From the NCBI RefSeq assembly GCF_015277675.1, contig NZ_JADHEC010000028.1:1-45998 (forward strand): DNA of 45,998 nucleotides, read 5' to 3'. Below, piece by piece: positions 42,662-45,998 of this stretch. The notes beneath the pieces were generated by a model, which saw nothing but the letters and a program-made list of their open reading frames with translations, searched no databases and was not told the origin of the DNA. A program made the translations under genes and the position numbers. The stretch comes from Flavobacterium soyangense (GTDB lineage: Bacteria; Bacteroidota; Bacteroidia; Flavobacteriales; Flavobacteriaceae). Positions within the stretch are counted from its first letter, which is position 1, and each line of letters begins with the position of its first letter.

Positions 42662-44050
42662 CTATTTCGATAATTCTACAAAATATTTGTAAAATAAAGG
42701 AATGGTTTCTATTCCTTTCAAGTAATTAAATACTCCAAAATGTTCGTTTGGCGAGTGAATGGCATCGCTGTCCAGACCAAATCCCATCAAGATAGTTTTG
42801 CTTTTGAGTTCTTTTTCGAACAAAGCAACTATTGGAATACTTCCTCCTGAACGCACTGGAATTGCAGGAACTCCAAAGGTTTCTGTGTAGGCTTTATTGG
42901 CGGCTTTGTAGCCAATGCTATCCGTAGGTGTCACATAACCTTGTCCGCCGTGATGCGGTTTTACTTTCACTTTCACTCCGGCTGGAGCAATGCTGATGAA
43001 ATGATTGGTAAACAATTCGGTGATTTCTTCCCAATCTTGGTTTGGAACCAGGCGCATCGAGATTTTGGCGAAAGCCTTGCTAGGGATAACAGTTTTGGCA
43101 CCTTCGCCGGTGTAGCCACCCCAGATTCCGTTGACGTCGAGAGTTGGTCGGATTGAATTCCTTTCATTGGTTGCATAGCCTTTTTCGCCATAAATATCAT
43201 TTAAGTCCAATGCTTTTTTGTATTCTTCTAAGATGAAAGGTGCTTTGGCCATTTCGGCTCTTTCTTCGGGAGATAATTCCTGAACCTTATCGTAAAAACC
43301 TGGAATGGTAATGCGATTGTTTTCATCGTGAAGTGATGCTATCATTTTCGCTAAAACATTGATAGGATTGGCAACTGCACCACCATAAAGTCCTGAATGC
43401 AAGTCGCGATTTGGCCCAGTAACTTCAACTTCTACATAACTCAAACCACGTAAACCGGTTGTAATGGAAGGTTGCTGATTAGAAATCATTCCAGTATCGG
43501 AAATCAAAATTACATCACATTTTAGTTTTTCTTGGTTGCGTTCCACAAACCAACTCAAACTTTTGGATCCGATTTCTTCTTCGCCTTCAATCATAAATTT
43601 CACATTACAAGGCAAGGTATTGGATTGAATCATATATTCCAATGCTTTTACGTGCATATACATTTGGCCTTTGTCATCACAAGAACCACGGGCAAAAATC
43701 GCTCCTTCGGGATGGATTTCGGTCTTTTTGATAACGGGTTCAAACGCAGGTGAAGTCCATAATTCGATTGGATCAGCGGGTTGCACATCATAATGTCCGT
43801 AAACCAAAACGGTTGGCAAGTTCTTATTTATTGTTTTTTCACCATATACTATTGGGTTTCCTGGCGTGTCACAAATTTCGACAAAATCGCATCCTGCTTT
43901 TTCTAAACTTTCTTTAACGGTATTTGCAGTTTTGATAATGTCTTGATGGTAAGTGGCATCGGCACTAACGGAAGGGATTTTCAACAATTCAATTAATTCG
44001 TTGATGAAGCGGTCTTTATGTAGCTGAACGTATGATTTTATGGATTCCAT
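42662..44050 (-). CDS. M20 family dipeptidase
   Basis: A 462-residue M20/M25/M40 metallopeptidase. Zinc ligands and catalytic residues are seen in VLVYGHYDVQ (H86, D88), RGSCDDKG (D125) and IEGEEEIGS (E157/E158), with a dimerisation domain around 190-330. The C-terminus has the conserved His in DAIHSPNEHF. It cleaves dipeptides or related substrates in the cytoplasm. Full length. A TACTTTTG box lies at 44080-44073 on the minus strand. Confidence 0.94.
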   Translation of the reverse strand: MESIKSYVQLHKDRFINELIELLKIPSVSADATYHQDIIKTANTVKESLEKAGCDFVEICDTPGNPIVYGEKTINKNLPTVLVYGHYDVQPADPIELWTSPAFEPVIKKTEIHPEGAIFARGSCDDKGQMYMHVKALEYMIQSNTLPCNVKFMIEGEEEIGSKSLSWFVERNQEKLKCDVILISDTGMISNQQPSITTGLRGLSYVEVEVTGPNRDLHSGLYGGAVANPINVLAKMIASLHDENNRITIPGFYDKVQELSPEERAEMAKAPFILEEYKKALDLNDIYGEKGYATNERNSIRPTLDVNGIWGGYTGEGAKTVIPSKAFAKISMRLVPNQDWEEITELFTNHFISIAPAGVKVKVKPHHGGQGYVTPTDSIGYKAANKAYTETFGVPAIPVRSGGSIPIVALFEKELKSKTILMGFGLDSDAIHSPNEHFGVFNYLKGIETIPLFYKYFVELSK

Positions 44051-44114
44051 AATTTGTTGTTTATTAGGGATTCAAAAGTACAAAAAAGAGACTGAATATT
44101 TTTATGTAAATTAC

Positions 44115-44144
44115 TTTGAAAGTTGGAAGTTATGCTTATATTTG
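44115..44144 (+). promoter_or_regulatory. tRNA-Leu promoter
   Basis: TTTG (44115-44118), 18-nt spacer, TATATTTG (44137-44144); the tRNA starts 14 nt later. Confidence 0.75.
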
Positions 44145-44157
44145 CACTCACAATTTT

Positions 44158-44239
44158 GCGGGTATGGTGAAATTGGTAGACATGCCAGACTTAGGATCTG
44201 GTGCCGCAAGGCGTGTAGGTTCGAGTCCTATTACCCGCA
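44158..44239 (+). tRNA. tRNA-Leu (TAG)
   Basis: Acceptor GCGGGTA pairs with TACCCGC; anticodon stem CCAGA/TCTGG with loop CTTAGGA, anticodon TAG at 44192-44194; a class II variable arm (TGCCGCAAGGCG); T-arm AGGTTCGAGTCCT; discriminator A at 44239. CCA is not encoded. Confidence 0.97.
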
Positions 44240-44349
44240 CTTTTAAAATGCAATTATCTTATTTTTAGATAGTTGCATTTTTTAGTTTAAATAGTTAGTC
44301 AGTATTTAGTCAGTAATTTTAAAAAGAGTATAAAAATCATTCTTTTATA

Positions 44350-44688
44350 TTACTTTTTTAACCAAATTATTTTTCTTTTAAAGACTTCTTTTTCGTCTTG
44401 AAGTTTCTTTTGCTTTAGTATCTCTTTTAAAAAATCAACTATTAATTTTTCAGGAACGTGTTCATATCCGTCGCCAAATCTTGAAATCATTTCTTCAATT
44501 AACATTTTTGCTTCTAATTGGTATGTATTATTTAACTCTTCATACGCAAATGCAAATTCAACTAAAGAAGGTTCTATTGATATTAATTGATTTTTAAAAA
44601 TAATTTTCAAATCTTCTTTTGTTGAAATTGATTCCTGTGAAGACTTTAATTCTATTGCTTCACAAATATCATATAAATGAAGCTTCAT
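44350..44688 (-). CDS. Hypothetical protein
   Basis: A 112-residue predicted helical protein (MKLHLYDICEAIELKSSQ ...) with a long charged C-terminal helix (ILKQKKLQDEKEVFKRKIIWLKK). No signal peptide, membrane helix or known motif. No similar gene is seen nearby. A run of eight G residues at 44707-44714 lies 19 bp upstream of its start. Not recognised. Confidence 0.6.
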   Translation of the reverse strand: MKLHLYDICEAIELKSSQESISTKEDLKIIFKNQLISIEPSLVEFAFAYEELNNTYQLEAKMLIEEMISRFGDGYEHVPEKLIVDFLKEILKQKKLQDEKEVFKRKIIWLKK

Positions 44689-44806
44689 TTGGTCATTGTT
44701 AAATGCGGGGGGGGTCGGCTTTATTTTTGGTTATATGGGTATTCATATCTTGGTTTCTTTTACTTCATTTTACTATGATTTCTGTTACATCAATTCATTT
44801 TTATGT

Positions 44807-45190
44807 TTACTTTTCTTTATCGATGTCATATAGGGCGACAAAGTTATCGAAGACAATTAATATTTGTTCTCTATTGTTTTGCGAAATTAGTTTAGACAAA
44901 ATAATTTCAGTTTTGCCCTCAGGTGTTTCGTCGCAAATTAATCTAGTTAATTTATCTCCTTCCTTGTCTGTTTCTTCTTCAAAACGTCTTGATATTACAT
45001 ATCTTTGATTTCCCTTTTTGCTTGATATATTTATTTCCTCATTCGTTATTATAATTTTTGTTTCAATTTCTTGAAGATCTCCGTACCCTTTTTTGTCTCC
45101 AATATAATATCCCTTTGAAGTGTAATTTTGGCTATAACTAATAAATGATAGTAGTAGCAATATTAGTAGTATTGATTTATTAAGTTTCAT
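44807..45190 (-). CDS. Hypothetical secreted protein
   Basis: 127 residues from the ATG at 45190 (MKLNKSILLILLLLSFISYSQ), which is a clean signal peptide. The reading starting at 45289 adds 33 basic residues before it and overlaps the upstream gene, so I reject it. The mature part is beta-rich (KGYYIGDKKGYGDLQEIETK, IIITNEEINISSKK). No family recognised. It lies 11 bp after the KTSC lipoprotein gene and probably shares its transcript. Confidence 0.65.
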   Translation of the reverse strand: MKLNKSILLILLLLSFISYSQNYTSKGYYIGDKKGYGDLQEIETKIIITNEEINISSKKGNQRYVISRRFEEETDKEGDKLTRLICDETPEGKTEIILSKLISQNNREQILIVFDNFVALYDIDKEK

Positions 45191-45201
45191 TTTATTTAGT
45201 T

Positions 45202-45555
45202 TTAATGATTTAGTTTCAATTGATAATTTCCTCTTATATTCCTGCTGTAAAAACTCCCTTTTGAATCTGCATTTTTGAAATTCTCCCATACTTCATAAGG
45301 CATATTTTGATGAATATAAGTTCTATTGCCTGTTTCTACTATAAAAAATCCCGACAAACCATCACAACTAAAATACTTTGCCGAAGTAATCCAGGAACTA
45401 CCTGAAACATCTGCTTTGTCTGTGAGTTTGAAATTTGAACTTAAAACAACTTCCTTTGCTTGGTCGTAGCTGTTGAAACTGTTTGGTATTTCGTCGCATT
45501 TATTCCCGCACGAAATAATAGTAAAGAAAGCCAAAAGAGAGATAATTTTTTTCAT
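45202..45555 (-). CDS. Lipoprotein with KTSC domain
   Basis: A 117-residue lipoprotein: signal MKKIISLLAFFTIISCG with lipobox cysteine 16. The rest matches the KTSC domain: SWITSAKYF, VETGNRTYIHQNMPYEVWEN and the diagnostic ADSKGSFYSRNIRGNY. KTSC domains are usually found in short cytosolic proteins or fused to other domains, so a lipid-anchored version is less usual. It heads a two-gene unit with the 44807 gene. Confidence 0.8.
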   Translation of the reverse strand: MKKIISLLAFFTIISCGNKCDEIPNSFNSYDQAKEVVLSSNFKLTDKADVSGSSWITSAKYFSCDGLSGFFIVETGNRTYIHQNMPYEVWENFKNADSKGSFYSRNIRGNYQLKLNH

Positions 45556-45716
45556 TGGATTTATTTAAACATAATTATTGAGCAATAAATGTTAGTATTT
45601 AAGTTTTATTTTCAAAGCTAAACAGAGAAATCATTTTATAGAAAAAAGCAACCGTTATAGCTGCTCTTTCTGTTTATAAAAAATAAAATCATTCCTAAAT
45701 TTCACGAAAAGGGTTT

Positions 45717-45998
45717 TTACTTCACATTACCGTATTGGTCGTAATAAGTAGTTTTAACGTTTCCATAATAGTCAGTAGTTGTTTTGGCTGTCCCAGTGGT
45801 ATTGCCATACTGATCTGTTTGAGTTGTGTTTTTATTGCCATAGTAGTCTGTAGTTGTTTTGGCTGTTCCAGTTGTATTACCATACTGATCTGTTTGAGTT
45901 GTGTTTTTATTGCCATAGTAGTCTGTAGTTGTTTTGGCTGTTCCAGTTGTATTACCATACTGATCTGTTTGAGTTGTGTTTTTATTGCCATAGTAGTC
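45717..45998 (-). CDS. Tandem-repeat protein, C-terminal part (cut by window edge)
   Basis: The minus-strand frame ending at TAA 45717-45719 stays open to the right edge. It encodes 25-residue repeats with the core DYYGNKNTTQTDQYGNTTG and a tail DYYGNVKTTYYDQYGNVK. The longest apparent reading in this area, which begins at 45991, is in another frame and is an artefact of the repeats. The Tyr/Gly/Asn/Thr pattern recalls YD-type or GNN surface repeats. The N-terminus, and so any signal peptide, is outside the window. Confidence 0.75.
   Translation of the reverse strand, partial: DYYGNKNTTQTDQYGNTTGTAKTTTDYYGNKNTTQTDQYGNTTGTAKTTTDYYGNKNTTQTDQYGNTTGTAKTTTDYYGNVKTTYYDQYGNVK
45763..45998 (-). repeat. 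75-bp tandem repeat
   Basis: Units start at 45763, 45838, 45913 and 45988 (partial), an exact 75-bp spacing. The copies from 45838 onward are almost identical and the first is slightly diverged. The array continues past the edge. Confidence 0.92.

Noticed and set aside
45722..45991. An 89-aa minus-strand frame made of MAIKTQLKQISMVIQLEQPKQ-like repeats
   Set aside because: It is a shadow of the 75-bp repeats. The frame ending at 45717 gives a more protein-like Tyr/Gly/Asn/Thr repeat with a distinct terminal unit and stays open to the edge.
45763..45998. CRISPR-like array
   Set aside because: The whole 75-bp unit is repeated with no unique spacers, and it is coding. No cas genes are nearby.

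Overview
The window is chromosomal DNA from a low-GC Bacteroidota bacterium, most likely Flavobacterium or a close relative. The main signs are a type A T9SS-sorted adhesin with SprB and MBG repeats, a DnaE with a fused N-terminal proofreading domain, many promoters of the Bacteroidota type (TTTG, about 20 nt, TAnnTTTG), and families largely confined to this phylum (DUF3871, DUF4407).

Left flank (1-9731): the 3' end of a giant secreted adhesin, an outer-membrane beta-barrel protein, dnaE, trxA, a DUF58 protein and an intact tRNA-Asp.

Integrated element (9716-31401, about 21.7 kb): it sits at the 3' end of tRNA-Asp and is bounded by an apparently perfect 189-bp direct repeat. A tyrosine recombinase lies just inside the tRNA-side repeat. 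Next comes a defence cargo in the order hsdM, hsdS, fic, hsdR, a YgjP-like zinc peptidase gene, and an unrecognised 268-aa gene. A second, frameshifted integrase closely related to the first follows. After it come small accessory genes: a lipoprotein, an XRE regulator with a palindromic operator, a DUF805 protein and small membrane proteins behind a repeated leader. The far end is a replication or recombination-like module: a small beta-rich protein, a Sak4/RecA-like ATPase, DUF3871, two unknowns, a RepA-like ATPase with winged helix, and a GIY-YIG/NUMOD nuclease. I see no relaxase, conjugation, capsid, portal or terminase gene. It therefore looks like a mobilizable island or phage-satellite-like element carrying a type I restriction system.

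Right flank (31402-45998): a decayed DUF456 gene abutting the element, a lipoprotein, a glycosyltransferase plus flippase pair (the glycosyltransferase holds two separate 7-bp tandem repeats), ruvC-hemW, DUF4260, MmcQ/YjbR, a PH-SHOCT protein, DUF4407, pckA, DUF423, a saccharopine dehydrogenase-like enzyme, an M20 dipeptidase and tRNA-Leu(UAG). At the end are small secreted or hypothetical proteins, including a KTSC-domain lipoprotein and a tandem-repeat protein cut by the window edge.

The parts most worth following are the fic-containing type I locus, the replication module of unclear mobility type, the 189-bp att duplication with its second decayed integrase, and the heptamer repeats in the glycosyltransferase.
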